A program made the position numbers and the translations under genes. The notes under the pieces were generated by a model that saw only the letters and a program-made list of their open reading frames with translations, made no database searches and had not been told where the DNA came from. From assembly GCF_023806085.1 (NCBI RefSeq), contig NZ_JAMSLX010000007.1:62001-126000 (forward strand): a stretch of 64,000 bases of DNA. Direction: 5' to 3'. The DNA is from Hephaestia sp. MAHUQ-44 (lineage in GTDB: Bacteria > Pseudomonadota > Alphaproteobacteria > Sphingomonadales > Sphingomonadaceae). Below are positions 53,140 to 61,743 of this stretch, in pieces. Position 1 is the first letter of the stretch. Every line of letters starts with the position of its first letter.

Positions 53140-54839
53140 GGCTCTCGTTGCAAGCGCTCCAGCCGCTCGGCCGGGCGCTGATGCTGCCGATCGCGGTGCT
53201 GCCGGTGGCGGCGCTGCTGCTTCGGCTCGGCCAGCCCGATCTGTTCGACGTGCCTTTCGTCGCGGCGGCGGGGGCGGCGATCTTCGACAATCTGGGATTG
53301 CTGTTCGCGCTCGGCATCGGCGTCGGGCTCGCCAAGGACAATAATGGCGCGGCGGGGCTGGCCGGGATCGTCTGCTTCCTCGTCGCGACGCGCGGGAGCA
53401 TGACCTTGCTCTCCGTCCCGCCCGAGGCGCTCGCCGGGCTGTCGGCCGATGCCAGCGCGCTTGCCGCCGAGGCGTGGCGGACCAAGGCGATCGCCAAGCT
53501 TTCGGTGCCGGTCGGGATTTTGTCGGGGCTGATCGCGGGGGCGTTCTATAATCGCTATGCGACGATCCGGCTGCCCGAATATCTCGCCTTTTTCGGTGGA
53601 CGGCGGTTCGTACCGATCCTGTCGGGGGTGGCCGGGCTCGGGCTCGCTTTGGTGTTCGGCGGGCTCTACACGCCGATCGATGGGGGGATGGATTCGCTCT
53701 CGACGCTCGTGATCGGTTCGGGCGAGGTCGGGCTGTTCTTCTACGGGCTGCTCAACCGGCTGCTGATCGTCACCGGGCTGCACCATATCCTCAACAACCT
53801 CGCCTGGTTCCTCGTCGGCGATTTCCACGGCAGCACCGGTGATCTCAACCGCTTCTTCGCGGGCGATCCGAAGGCGGGGGCGTTCATGGCCGGGTTCTTC
53901 CCGGTGATGATGTTCGGCCTGCCCGCGGCGTGTCTCGCGATGTATCGCTCGGCCTTCCCCGAGCGGCGCAAGGCGGTGGGCGGGATGCTGCTGTCGATGG
54001 CGCTGACCGCGATCCTGACCGGGGTGACCGAGCCGATCGAGTTCAGCTTCATGTTCTTGGCACCGCTGCTTTATGCGCTCCACGCGGTGCTGACCGGGCT
54101 GGCGATGGCGCTGATGGACCTGCTCGGGATCAAACTCGGCTTCGGCTTTTCGGCGGGGCTGCTCGATTACGCGCTCAATTTTTCCAAGGCGACGCGGCCG
54201 CTGCTGCTGGTGCCCGTCGGGATCGTCTATTTCCTGCTCTATTACGGCGTGTTCCGGTTCGCGATCCTCCGTTTCAATCTCAAGACCCCCGGCCGCGAGG
54301 ATGAACCCGTGGGCGAGGAGATCGCGCCCGTCGCGGGATCGCGCGGCCCCGCCTTCGTCGCGGCGCTCGGTGGGGCAGCGAATCTTGCGAGCATCGACGC
54401 CTGCACCACGCGGCTCAGGCTGGTGGTCGCCGATCAGGGCGCGGTCGATGAGCCACGGCTACGCGCGCTGGGCGCCAAGGGGGTCGTGCGACCTTCGGCA
54501 CAAGCGCTGCAAGTGGTGCTCGGCCCCGAAGCCGATCTGGTCGCAACCGAGATGCGCGCGGCAGCAGGGCCGCTCGGTGCCGCAGCGGTGATCGAGTCGC
54601 CCAGGGCCACGATTACGCCCATCGCCGACGTCACCGCTTGGCTGACTGCGCTCGGCGGCCGCGACAATCTCGCCGAGGTCACCGCCAATCCCAGCCGGCT
54701 GATGCTGCGGTTACGGGACGATGCAGTCGATGATGCAGGGCTGGCCGCGCTGGGCGTCCGCGCGGTGGCGCGCACCGAAGGCATGCTGCACCTGATCGTC
54801 CCCGACGCCGAACCGATCGGCCGCGCCCTCGCAGCGTGA
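53136..54839 (+). CDS. nagE: PTS N-acetylglucosamine transporter EIICB with extra EIIB-like domain
   Basis: This 567-residue inner-membrane permease has the EIIC domain at about 1-385 (GLHHILNN at 214-221, TGVTEPIEFSF at 295-305, typical of the Glc/GlcNAc class) and EIIB at about 403-475 with phospho-Cys423 (SIDACTTRLRL). A second EIIB-like unit fills about 500-567: it repeats ALGG-x-x-NLA and RL-x-L but has Asn518 where Cys is expected. It imports and phosphorylates GlcNAc, fed by the EIIA-HPr-EI fusion. The ATG overlaps the upstream stop. Confidence 0.95.
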   Translation: MRLSLQALQPLGRALMLPIAVLPVAALLLRLGQPDLFDVPFVAAAGAAIFDNLGLLFALGIGVGLAKDNNGAAGLAGIVCFLVATRGSMTLLSVPPEALAGLSADASALAAEAWRTKAIAKLSVPVGILSGLIAGAFYNRYATIRLPEYLAFFGGRRFVPILSGVAGLGLALVFGGLYTPIDGGMDSLSTLVIGSGEVGLFFYGLLNRLLIVTGLHHILNNLAWFLVGDFHGSTGDLNRFFAGDPKAGAFMAGFFPVMMFGLPAACLAMYRSAFPERRKAVGGMLLSMALTAILTGVTEPIEFSFMFLAPLLYALHAVLTGLAMALMDLLGIKLGFGFSAGLLDYALNFSKATRPLLLVPVGIVYFLLYYGVFRFAILRFNLKTPGREDEPVGEEIAPVAGSRGPAFVAALGGAANLASIDACTTRLRLVVADQGAVDEPRLRALGAKGVVRPSAQALQVVLGPEADLVATEMRAAAGPLGAAAVIESPRATITPIADVTAWLTALGGRDNLAEVTANPSRLMLRLRDDAVDDAGLAALGVRAVARTEGMLHLIVPDAEPIGRALAA

Positions 54840-54927
54840 CTGGACATCGCAGGCCAGGTCGTGGACGTAATCGAAGCGGCAGAAGCGCCCACTTGCAGAC
54901 ATATCCAATCTCGATCAGTCTCGGGCC

Positions 54928-55383
54928 GTGAACATCCGATCCCTAGCTGCGCGCGCGGTCGCCATTGTGCTGATCGGCGGAGTAGCCGGTTGCGATCCGG
55001 GCGTTCACGTGGCGTGGAAGAAGGACTTTAGCGGCACTGTCGATTACGACTGCATTGAGCAGGCGCTGCGTGCCGTTGCGCCGGATGTGAGACGAGGATC
55101 GTATCAGTCGGATGGGAATGGGCCGCGTGGATTTGAGCGCGGGATCACCGTCACGCAGTTCAACTATTCCGATCCATCTCTATTGGGAGCCTACACTCTC
55201 GATGTCGGCGTGAAATCGAATGGCAGCACGCATTATTGGCATGAGTGGGGCAAGATTGGGACTAAGATACCTGTGGAAGAGCAGCGTCTGGTTGTTCCTC
55301 TCTTGGTGCGCGCGAACCGATCGGTAGAGCGACGATGCGGCCTATCGTTCGCCGGGACAGCACCGACGCTTGGGGACGGCTAG
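54928..55383 (+). CDS. Predicted lipoprotein, unknown function
   Basis: The 151-residue product starts at GTG 54928 with a lipoprotein signal (AIVLIGGVAGC, Cys about 22). The mature part holds DYDCIEQALRAV, FNYSDPSLLGAYTLDVG and RRCGLSF, with two further cysteines that could form a disulphide. I recognise no family. Base composition is visibly lower in GC than neighbouring genes, and codon choice is less biased, consistent with recent acquisition or low expression. It is flanked by the PTS gene upstream and galE (convergent) downstream. Confidence 0.7.
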   Translation: MNIRSLAARAVAIVLIGGVAGCDPGVHVAWKKDFSGTVDYDCIEQALRAVAPDVRRGSYQSDGNGPRGFERGITVTQFNYSDPSLLGAYTLDVGVKSNGSTHYWHEWGKIGTKIPVEEQRLVVPLLVRANRSVERRCGLSFAGTAPTLGDG

Positions 55384-55440
55384 GTCCGCTCCCCCCAACA
55401 GCGGCCATCCCCATCGGTGAGCCTGCTGGTATCCTAAAAT

Positions 55441-56427
55441 TTAGCCGCGCTCGGCGAGCGTGCGCTCCCAGGCGAGCGCATCGGTGACGATGCGATCGAG
55501 ATCGGCATAACGCGGCCGCCAGGGCAGCGTTTCAAGGATGCGGCGGTTGTCCGAGACGAGCGCATCGGGGTCGCCCGCGCGGCGGCCTTCGATGCGGCGC
55601 TCGATCGTCACATTGGTCACCCGATCGACCGCGTCGAGCACCTCGAGCACCGAATAGCCGCGGCCATAGCCCGCGTTCATCGTCAGGTTGCGCGCCGGTT
55701 CGGCGATCAGCGCGGCGAGCGCATCGACATGCGCGGCGGCGAGATCGCTGACATGGATATAGTCGCGCACGCCGGTGCCGTCGGGGGTAGCGAAATCGCT
55801 GCCGAACACCGCGACATGCCCGCGCTTGCCCGTCGCCGCCTCGACCGCGACCTTGATCAAATGCGTCGCACCCGCGGTCGATTGACCCGATCGGCCTTCA
55901 GGGTCGGCGCCTGCGACGTTGAAATAGCGCAGCGCCGCATAATTGATCCGATGCGCGGCCGCGGTGTCCTTGAGCATGATCTCGGTCATCAGCTTGGACA
56001 TGCCATAGGGATTGATCGGCCGGGTCGGGCTGTCCTCATGCACCGGCACGACCTCGGGGATGCCATAGGTCGCGGCGGTCGAGGAGAAGATGAAATGCTT
56101 CACCCCCGCGGTTACCGCGCTGTCGATCAGCGTCCGGCTCGCGGCGGTGTTGTTGCGATAATATTTGAGCGGATCGGCGACCGATTCGGGCACCACCACC
56201 GATCCGGCGAAATGCATGATCGCCTCGACCTCGTGCCCAGCGATGACATCGCGCACGCGGCTATCCTCGACCGCCATCTCGACGAACGCGGCGCGCGGGT
56301 CGATCGCCCAGGCGAAGCCGGTGACGAGGTTGTCGATCACGACCACGCGGTGCCCCGCATCGAGCAGCGCCAGCACCGCATGGCTGCCGATATAGCCCGC
56401 CCCGCCCGTCACCATCACGCTCGCCAT
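55441..56427 (-). CDS. galE: UDP-glucose 4-epimerase
   Basis: This 328-residue extended short-chain dehydrogenase has the NAD motif VTGGAGYIGSHAVLAL near residue 6, the catalytic Ser in FSSTAATYG and YGMSKLMTE for the YxxxK pair, plus RYFNVAGADPEGR. It interconverts UDP-glucose and UDP-galactose for surface polysaccharides. ATG 56427 has AAAGGA at seven bases; the frame extends upstream without family sequence. It is divergent from msrA (59-bp gap). No glycan cluster is next to it. Confidence 0.95.
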   Translation of the reverse strand: MASVMVTGGAGYIGSHAVLALLDAGHRVVVIDNLVTGFAWAIDPRAAFVEMAVEDSRVRDVIAGHEVEAIMHFAGSVVVPESVADPLKYYRNNTAASRTLIDSAVTAGVKHFIFSSTAATYGIPEVVPVHEDSPTRPINPYGMSKLMTEIMLKDTAAAHRINYAALRYFNVAGADPEGRSGQSTAGATHLIKVAVEAATGKRGHVAVFGSDFATPDGTGVRDYIHVSDLAAAHVDALAALIAEPARNLTMNAGYGRGYSVLEVLDAVDRVTNVTIERRIEGRRAGDPDALVSDNRRILETLPWRPRYADLDRIVTDALAWERTLAERG

Positions 56428-56486
56428 CGGTTTTCCTTTGCGTTTCGCCATCCTATCTTGTCTCCCAAGAACGGAAGGAAAGAGCG

Positions 56487-57032
56487 ATGGCAAGCGAAAC
56501 GGCGATTCTGGCGGGTGGATGCTTCTGGTGCACCGAGGCGGTGTTCAACGACGTGATCGGCGTCGAAAATGTCGAAAGCGGCTATATGGGCGGCTCGACC
56601 GAGAACCCGACCTACAAGCAGGTGTGCAACGGCGATACCGGCCATGCCGAGGCGATCCGCATCACCTTCGACGCCGATTCCGTACGCTATGCCGATCTGC
56701 TCGATATTTTCTTCGCGACGCACGATCCGACCCAGCTCAACCGGCAGGGCAATGATGTCGGCACGCAATATCGCTCGACGATCTTCCCGCAGGATCAGAT
56801 GCAGCATCACGCCGCGCTGGCCGCGATCGAACGCAATCAGGCGGAATGGCCGCAGCCGATCGTCACCACGATCGAGCTTGCCGACCGTTTCTGGCCGGCC
56901 GAGGACTATCATCAGGAATATTGGGAGGGCGAGGGCCAGCGCAATCCCTATTGCATCGCGCATATCCCGCCCAAGCTCCAGAAGCTGCGCAAGCGCTTCG
57001 CCGATCGCGCCAAGGAAAGCGCGCCCGCCTGA
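56487..57032 (+). CDS. msrA: Peptide-methionine (S)-S-oxide reductase
   Basis: This 181-residue protein has the MsrA active site GGCFWCTEAVF (catalytic first Cys near residue 12), GYMGGSTENPTYKQVCNGDT, GTQYRS and the C-terminal EDYHQEYW. It reduces methionine-S-sulfoxide in proteins with thioredoxin. GGAAGGAAAGAGCG precedes ATG 56487. It stands alone; no msrB is adjacent. It lacks a signal peptide, so it is cytoplasmic. Confidence 0.97.
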   Translation: MASETAILAGGCFWCTEAVFNDVIGVENVESGYMGGSTENPTYKQVCNGDTGHAEAIRITFDADSVRYADLLDIFFATHDPTQLNRQGNDVGTQYRSTIFPQDQMQHHAALAAIERNQAEWPQPIVTTIELADRFWPAEDYHQEYWEGEGQRNPYCIAHIPPKLQKLRKRFADRAKESAPA

Positions 57033-57092
57033 GAGTCGCGTATAGACGCCGTGATGGGGCGCCGGCACTTCGGCGCTCCCACCACGGATCGA

Positions 57093-57824
57093 TCAGAGCG
57101 GTTCGCCCGTCACATCGGGGCGTTTGCCCGAATCGGCGCCAAGCGTCTTGTAGATGAGGCCGCCGAGCACGCCGCCGACGATCGGGGCCACCCAGAACAG
57201 CCACAATTGCTGCAATGCCCAGCCGCCCGCGATCAGTGCCGGGCCGGTGCTGCGCGCCGGGTTGACCGAGGTGTTGGTCACCGGGATGCAGATCAGGTGG
57301 ATCAAGGTCAGCGACAGCCCGATCGCGATCGGCGCGAACCCGGCGGGCGCGCGGCTGTCGGTCGATCCCATGATGACGAGCACGAAGAACAGGGTCAACA
57401 CGATCTCGAGCAACAGCCCCGACGTCAGCGAAAAGCTCTGCGGCGAATGCTCGCCGAAGCCGTTGGCCGCCAGCCCGTTGGTCGCCAGCGAATAATCGGC
57501 CTTGCCGCTGGCGATCAGATAGAGAAGCGCCGCCGCCGCGATCGCGCCGATGACCTGTGCCGCGACGTAAAGCGGAATGTCTTTCGCCGGAAAGCGGCCG
57601 CCGGCCCACAGGCCGATCGTCACCGCGGGGTTGAGGTGACAGCCCGAAATATGGCCGATCGTGTACGCCATCGTCAGCACCGTCAGCCCGAAGGCGAGCG
57701 CGACGCCCGCATAACCGATGCCGACACCGGGCACGCTGGCGGCCAACACCGCAGCACCGCAGCCCCCCAATACCAGCCAGAACGTCCCGATAAGTTCCGC
57801 TAGCCCCCGTTGTACGTTGGTCAT
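57093..57824 (-). CDS. aqpZ: Aquaporin Z
   Basis: This 243-residue MIP-family channel has six helices and both NPA loops: [17 protein letters not shown] (with the Cys typical of AqpZ) and [15 protein letters not shown] (with the selectivity-filter Arg). His in the second helix region supports a water rather than glycerol channel. GGAGGGTGCC directly before the ATG is a strong ribosome site. It converges with msrA and is followed upstream by a 79-bp gap to the Sua5-type gene in the same direction. Confidence 0.95.
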   Translation of the reverse strand: MTNVQRGLAELIGTFWLVLGGCGAAVLAASVPGVGIGYAGVALAFGLTVLTMAYTIGHISGCHLNPAVTIGLWAGGRFPAKDIPLYVAAQVIGAIAAAALLYLIASGKADYSLATNGLAANGFGEHSPQSFSLTSGLLLEIVLTLFFVLVIMGSTDSRAPAGFAPIAIGLSLTLIHLICIPVTNTSVNPARSTGPALIAGGWALQQLWLFWVAPIVGGVLGGLIYKTLGADSGKRPDVTGEPL

Positions 57825-57903
57825 GGCACCCTCCTGTCTCCCGCGTCTCGAAGCATGGCGGGATCGAGGCAGCCTAACCGTCGTTGCGCTGACGTAAAGA
57901 CCG

Positions 57904-58887
57904 TTATCGGTGTGCGGCGCGGCGCAGCCGGTCGTTGATCGCGGCGCCGATGCCCGCAGTGGGCACGGGAGCGACCGCGATGCGGGGGCGGGGGGATGCG
58001 TCGGCGCGGTACAGCGCATCGAACAGCCGCGCCGCCGCCTCGATCGGATCGCCCGAGGCCGAGAGCGTGTCATCCCCGGCGATCGTGCCGAAACCGATCA
58101 GCCATTCGTCGGCAGCCGCGTCGATGGCGTTCAGCCGTACCGGCTTCGCGGGCGCATAATGGGTCGGAAGCTGCCCGGGCGCCTCGACTGCCGATCCCGG
58201 CGACGGCCGCTGTCCGGCATCGCTATCTTGCGTCACCGGGGGCTTTTCCTCGCCGGGGTGGTGACAGTGTCGGAGATCGATCTCGGCAATCGGCCCCGGA
58301 CGAAGGATCGCCCCGTTCTTGACGATCGTCGATTCCAGCCCCGCCGCGGTCGGGCCGTCATCGACAATTAAGGGGATACGCCCATCGAGCGTGGCCAGCA
58401 CATGCGCCGCGCGCGTCGGGCTGATGCGATTGCTGGCATTGGCCGATGGCGCGGCGAGCGGCTTGCCGGTCGCCTTGAGCAGTGCCTGCATCGCGCGGTG
58501 GCGTGGCACGCGCAGCGCGATCGTCGTCAACCCGGCGGTCACCAGCGCCGCGATTCCCGCATCGGGGCGCAGCGGGACGACCAGCGTCAGCGGTCCCGGC
58601 CAGAAAGCCTGTGCCAGTGCGCGTGCATCGGCGTCGAACATGCCGATTCGTTCGGCGGCGGCGAGATCGGGGACATGGACGATCAGCGGGTTGAAACTCG
58701 GCCGGCCCTTGGCAGCATAGATGCGCGCCACGGCAGCGGTGTTGGTCGCGTCCGCAGCGAGTCCGTAGACCGTCTCGGTCGGCACCGCGACCGGCTCGCC
58801 CGCTGCGATCAGCGCTGCCGCCTCGGCGATCGCGGCCGGGCCGTAGCGTAAGGTGCGCGTCGTGACGACGAAGTTTGGAGCGGTCAT
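57904..58887 (-). CDS. tsaC: L-threonylcarbamoyladenylate synthase (Sua5 type)
   Basis: This 327-residue protein consists of a YrdC domain at about 15-205 ([53 protein letters not shown]) and a C-terminal Sua5 domain starting [13 protein letters not shown]. It makes threonylcarbamoyl-AMP for the t6A37 modification of ANN-decoding tRNAs. Between the domains there is a polar insert ([20 protein letters not shown]) that looks like translated repeat sequence. It is divergent from the acyl-CoA dehydrogenase gene with a 49-bp gap. Confidence 0.94.
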   Translation of the reverse strand: MTAPNFVVTTRTLRYGPAAIAEAAALIAAGEPVAVPTETVYGLAADATNTAAVARIYAAKGRPSFNPLIVHVPDLAAAERIGMFDADARALAQAFWPGPLTLVVPLRPDAGIAALVTAGLTTIALRVPRHRAMQALLKATGKPLAAPSANASNRISPTRAAHVLATLDGRIPLIVDDGPTAAGLESTIVKNGAILRPGPIAEIDLRHCHHPGEEKPPVTQDSDAGQRPSPGSAVEAPGQLPTHYAPAKPVRLNAIDAAADEWLIGFGTIAGDDTLSASGDPIEAAARLFDALYRADASPRPRIAVAPVPTAGIGAAINDRLRRAAHR

Positions 58888-58936
58888 TTCGTCGCGCTAT
58901 ATCGCGGCGACGTCCAAGCACAAAGAGAGGATGCCG

Positions 58937-60625
58937 ATGCCCTTCACGCCTGCGCTCGCCGATCAGCGCTTCGTGCTCGATCACATCGTCGACATCGCGG
59001 CGCTGGCCGATACGCCGCGCTTCGCCGGGGCCACCCCCGATACGATCGACGCGGTGCTCGACGGAATCGGCGCCTTCGCCGTGGGCGAATGGGCACCGCT
59101 CAACCGGCTGGGCGATACCGAGGGCGCACGCTGGACCCCCAATGGCGTGTGCATGCCCGATGGCTTCGCCGCCGCCTACAAAGCTTATGTCGAGGGCGGC
59201 TGGGGCACGATCGGCGTGCCCGAGGCGTGGGGTGGGCAGGCCTTGCCGTTCACGCTCCAGACCGCAGTGCTCGAAACGCTCGGCAGCGCCAACATGAGCT
59301 TCGCGCTCGCGCCGACGCTGACGGTGGGCGCGATCGAGGCGCTGCTCCATCACGGCACCCCGGCGCAGCAGGCGCTTTATCTCCCCAAGCTCGCGACCGG
59401 CGCATGGACGGGGACGATGAACCTCACCGAGTCGCAGGCGGGCTCGGATGTCGGGGCGCTCAAGGCGCGGGCGACGCCGCGCGGCGACGGCACCTGGTCG
59501 ATTCAGGGCACCAAGATCTTCATCTCGTTCGGCGATCACGACATGGCCGACAATATCGTCCATCTCGTGCTGGCGCGCACGCCCGATGCGCCCGCGGGGA
59601 CGCGCGGCATCTCGCTGTTTCTCGTTCCCAAATACCGGCCCGACGCCGACGGGAATCCGGGTGAGGTCAACGACGTGCGCGTGGTTTCGATCGAGCACAA
59701 GATGGGGCTGCACGGCTCGCCCACCTGCGTGCTCGCTTTTGGTGACGAGGGGAACTGCGTTGGCGAGCTGATCGGCGACGAGCTGGGTGGGATGGCGGCG
59801 ATGTTCACGATGATGAACAACGCGCGGCTCAACGTCGGCTTGCAGGGCGTCCAGATCGCCGAGGCAGCGACGCAGCAGGCGGTCGCTTATGCGCGCGAGC
59901 GGATTCAGGGGCGGCGCGAGGGACATCCGGCGGCGATCATCCAATTCCCCGATGTCCGCCGGATGCTGATGCGGATGACCGCAGAGACGCAGGCCGCGCG
60001 CGCGTTGGTCTATTACGCCGCCGCGCAGGTCGATCGCGCCGCGCTTAGCGACGAGGGCGCGCGCGGGCGGCTCGAATTGCTTACCCCGCTCGCCAAGGCG
60101 CACGCGACCGAGATCGGCTGCGTCGTCACCAGCCTCGGCGTGCAGGTGCATGGCGGGATGGGCTATATCGAGGAGACCGGTGTCGCGCAGTATTTTCGCG
60201 AGGCACGGATCACGCCGATCTACGAAGGCACCAACGGTATCCAGGCCGCCGATCTGGTCGGCCGCAAGCTACCGATGGCGGGCGGTGCCGTGCTTGCCGC
60301 GCTGATCGCCGACATGCGCGCCGAAGCCGAGGCCCCGGCCCTGCGCGCGCTGATCGACGCGTGCGAGGCGACCGCGCAGACGTTGCTGGATGCGACCGAC
60401 GACGATCGACTCGCGGGCAGCACGCCGTTCCTGACGATGCTGTCGGTCGCGGTGTGCGGGTGGCTGATGGAACGCAGTGGTCGTATGGCCGATGCGGCAG
60501 GCGATCCGGCGTTCAGCACGCTCAAGCGCGCGGCGGCGCGTTTCTATGTCGAGCAGATTGTGCCGGAGGCGTTGGGGCTCGTCGCGGCGGCGGTGGCGCC
60601 CGCGGAGGCGCTCTACCCGGTCTGA
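58937..60625 (+). CDS. Acyl-CoA dehydrogenase with C-terminal extension
   Basis: This 562-residue FAD enzyme is longer than classical 380-residue medium-chain dehydrogenases and of the group with an extra C-terminal helical domain. Motifs are MNLTESQAGSDVGALKARA, KIFISFGDHDMADNIVHLVL, GYIEETGVAQYFREARITPI and YEGTNGIQAADLVGRKL, with the catalytic Glu in the last. It would pass electrons to ETF (genes at 24.9-26.7 kb). GAGAGG lies six bases before ATG 58937; ATG 58931 overlaps that site. The substrate chain length is not predictable. Confidence 0.93.
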   Translation: MPFTPALADQRFVLDHIVDIAALADTPRFAGATPDTIDAVLDGIGAFAVGEWAPLNRLGDTEGARWTPNGVCMPDGFAAAYKAYVEGGWGTIGVPEAWGGQALPFTLQTAVLETLGSANMSFALAPTLTVGAIEALLHHGTPAQQALYLPKLATGAWTGTMNLTESQAGSDVGALKARATPRGDGTWSIQGTKIFISFGDHDMADNIVHLVLARTPDAPAGTRGISLFLVPKYRPDADGNPGEVNDVRVVSIEHKMGLHGSPTCVLAFGDEGNCVGELIGDELGGMAAMFTMMNNARLNVGLQGVQIAEAATQQAVAYARERIQGRREGHPAAIIQFPDVRRMLMRMTAETQAARALVYYAAAQVDRAALSDEGARGRLELLTPLAKAHATEIGCVVTSLGVQVHGGMGYIEETGVAQYFREARITPIYEGTNGIQAADLVGRKLPMAGGAVLAALIADMRAEAEAPALRALIDACEATAQTLLDATDDDRLAGSTPFLTMLSVAVCGWLMERSGRMADAAGDPAFSTLKRAAARFYVEQIVPEALGLVAAAVAPAEALYPV

Positions 60626-60628
60626 CGT

Positions 60629-60970
60629 CTATACCGCCTGGCAGGGGAGCGCGGTGGCGATCGCCGCCTTCACCGCGCTCGCGGCCGATTCCGTGCGCCG
60701 TTCGGGATGCGCGGTGAGATAGGCGGTGACGAGTTCGGCGGCCTTTTGATTGGTGATAGCGGCGCGGCAGATCGTCTCGTCGCCGGTGCGCGCCTCGGTC
60801 AGGAACACGCCGTCGATCACCCCGGCGACGTACATCGAACATTGGCCGTTATTGGGTCGTGCACAGATCTCATAGAGCGTCTGCGCGGTAAAAAAGGCTG
60901 GAATCAGCGGCGGTTCCACCGGCGTCTGCGCGGCGGCGCCCAGCATCAGCAGCATGTTCAGCACGTGCAT
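60629..60970 (-). CDS. Rap1a/Tai-like family protein
   Basis: This small secreted protein of 113 residues has a short hydrophobic leader (MLLMLGAAAQ) and a domain with four cysteines: YEICARPNNGQCSMYVAGVI and DETICRAAI, then ALPCQAV at the end. The pattern (Cys-x6-Cys near a YV-G helix, HPERR near the end) matches the Rap1a/Tai family, whose members include immunity proteins against type VI amidase effectors. No effector or T6SS gene is nearby, so an immunity role is not supported by context. Start choice among three nearby Met codons is uncertain. Confidence 0.8.
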   Translation of the reverse strand: MHVLNMLLMLGAAAQTPVEPPLIPAFFTAQTLYEICARPNNGQCSMYVAGVIDGVFLTEARTGDETICRAAITNQKAAELVTAYLTAHPERRTESAASAVKAAIATALPCQAV

Positions 60971-61053
60971 CTCCCATCGGGATCGACCCCTTCGGCTTGG
61001 ACGAAATCGGAAGCGAATTCAAATCGGCAGCGGCGAGTGATGGCACGTCTCCG

Positions 61054-61743
61054 TCAGCTTGAAGGCTTGAATTCAGCGACGAGATCGTAGCGCGTGCCGG
61101 GAAAGACCTGGCGGACATAGGTGACGAGCGCACCGCGGCGCCATGTCCAGCGTTCGAGGCTGAGGCACGCCTCTCCCGCGGTGAGATCGAGCGCCGCTGC
61201 CGCGTCCGGATCGGCGCCAACCGCCGAAATGCGGTGGCGCGCGTCGCTCCACGGCACGTGCGCGAGCAGCCATGATCCGGGCGCGATGGCGGTGAAGTCC
61301 TGCGCCGCGGTCTCGGGCGCGGCATGGATCGCGATCCAGCGGCGTTCGAAGCCGAACGGGGCGCTGTCGGCCTGGTGAAGCCCGGTCACCGCGAGGATCG
61401 GGCCGACGCGGCCGATCTCGGGCACCTCGGCCCCGGCGTGGCGGCGCTGTTCGGTCAGCGCCCAGCGATACGCCTCGCCGCGCGCCTCGATCACCGCGCG
61501 CAGATCGGGCACGTCGAGCACCGCGGCGTGGATCGGCGGATGCGCGACGAAGCTTCCCGCGCGTCGGCGCCGCTCGATAAACCCGGCGCGCGCGAGCGCC
61601 CCCAGCGCCTTGCTGACGGTCGCGCGCGAGCAGCCATAGGTCTCGGTCAGTTCGTGCTCGAACGGGATGCGGTGCCCCGGCGGCCACGCCCCCGATCGGA
61701 TGCGGGCTTCGATATCGGCCCGGATGCGCGCGTCGAGGCTCAT
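61054..61743 (-). CDS. hutC: Histidine utilization repressor HutC
   Basis: This 229-residue GntR-family repressor has a winged helix at about 5-70 (HELTETYGCSRATVSKALGA, RRRRAGSFVAHPP) and a UTRA effector domain that senses urocanate in characterised members. It includes LLAHVPWSDARHRISAVGAD and the C-terminal YVRQVFPGTRYDLVAEF. The ATG overlaps the hutF stop (ATGA at 61740), so the repressor is made from the operon it controls. Its operator is probably the 18-bp palindrome at 63098. Confidence 0.94.
   Translation of the reverse strand: MSLDARIRADIEARIRSGAWPPGHRIPFEHELTETYGCSRATVSKALGALARAGFIERRRRAGSFVAHPPIHAAVLDVPDLRAVIEARGEAYRWALTEQRRHAGAEVPEIGRVGPILAVTGLHQADSAPFGFERRWIAIHAAPETAAQDFTAIAPGSWLLAHVPWSDARHRISAVGADPDAAAALDLTAGEACLSLERWTWRRGALVTYVRQVFPGTRYDLVAEFKPSS

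Noticed and set aside
60629..60970. Type VI secretion immunity module
   Set aside because: Only the Rap1a/Tai-like gene is present; no amidase effector, Hcp, VgrG or PAAR gene occurs in the window.
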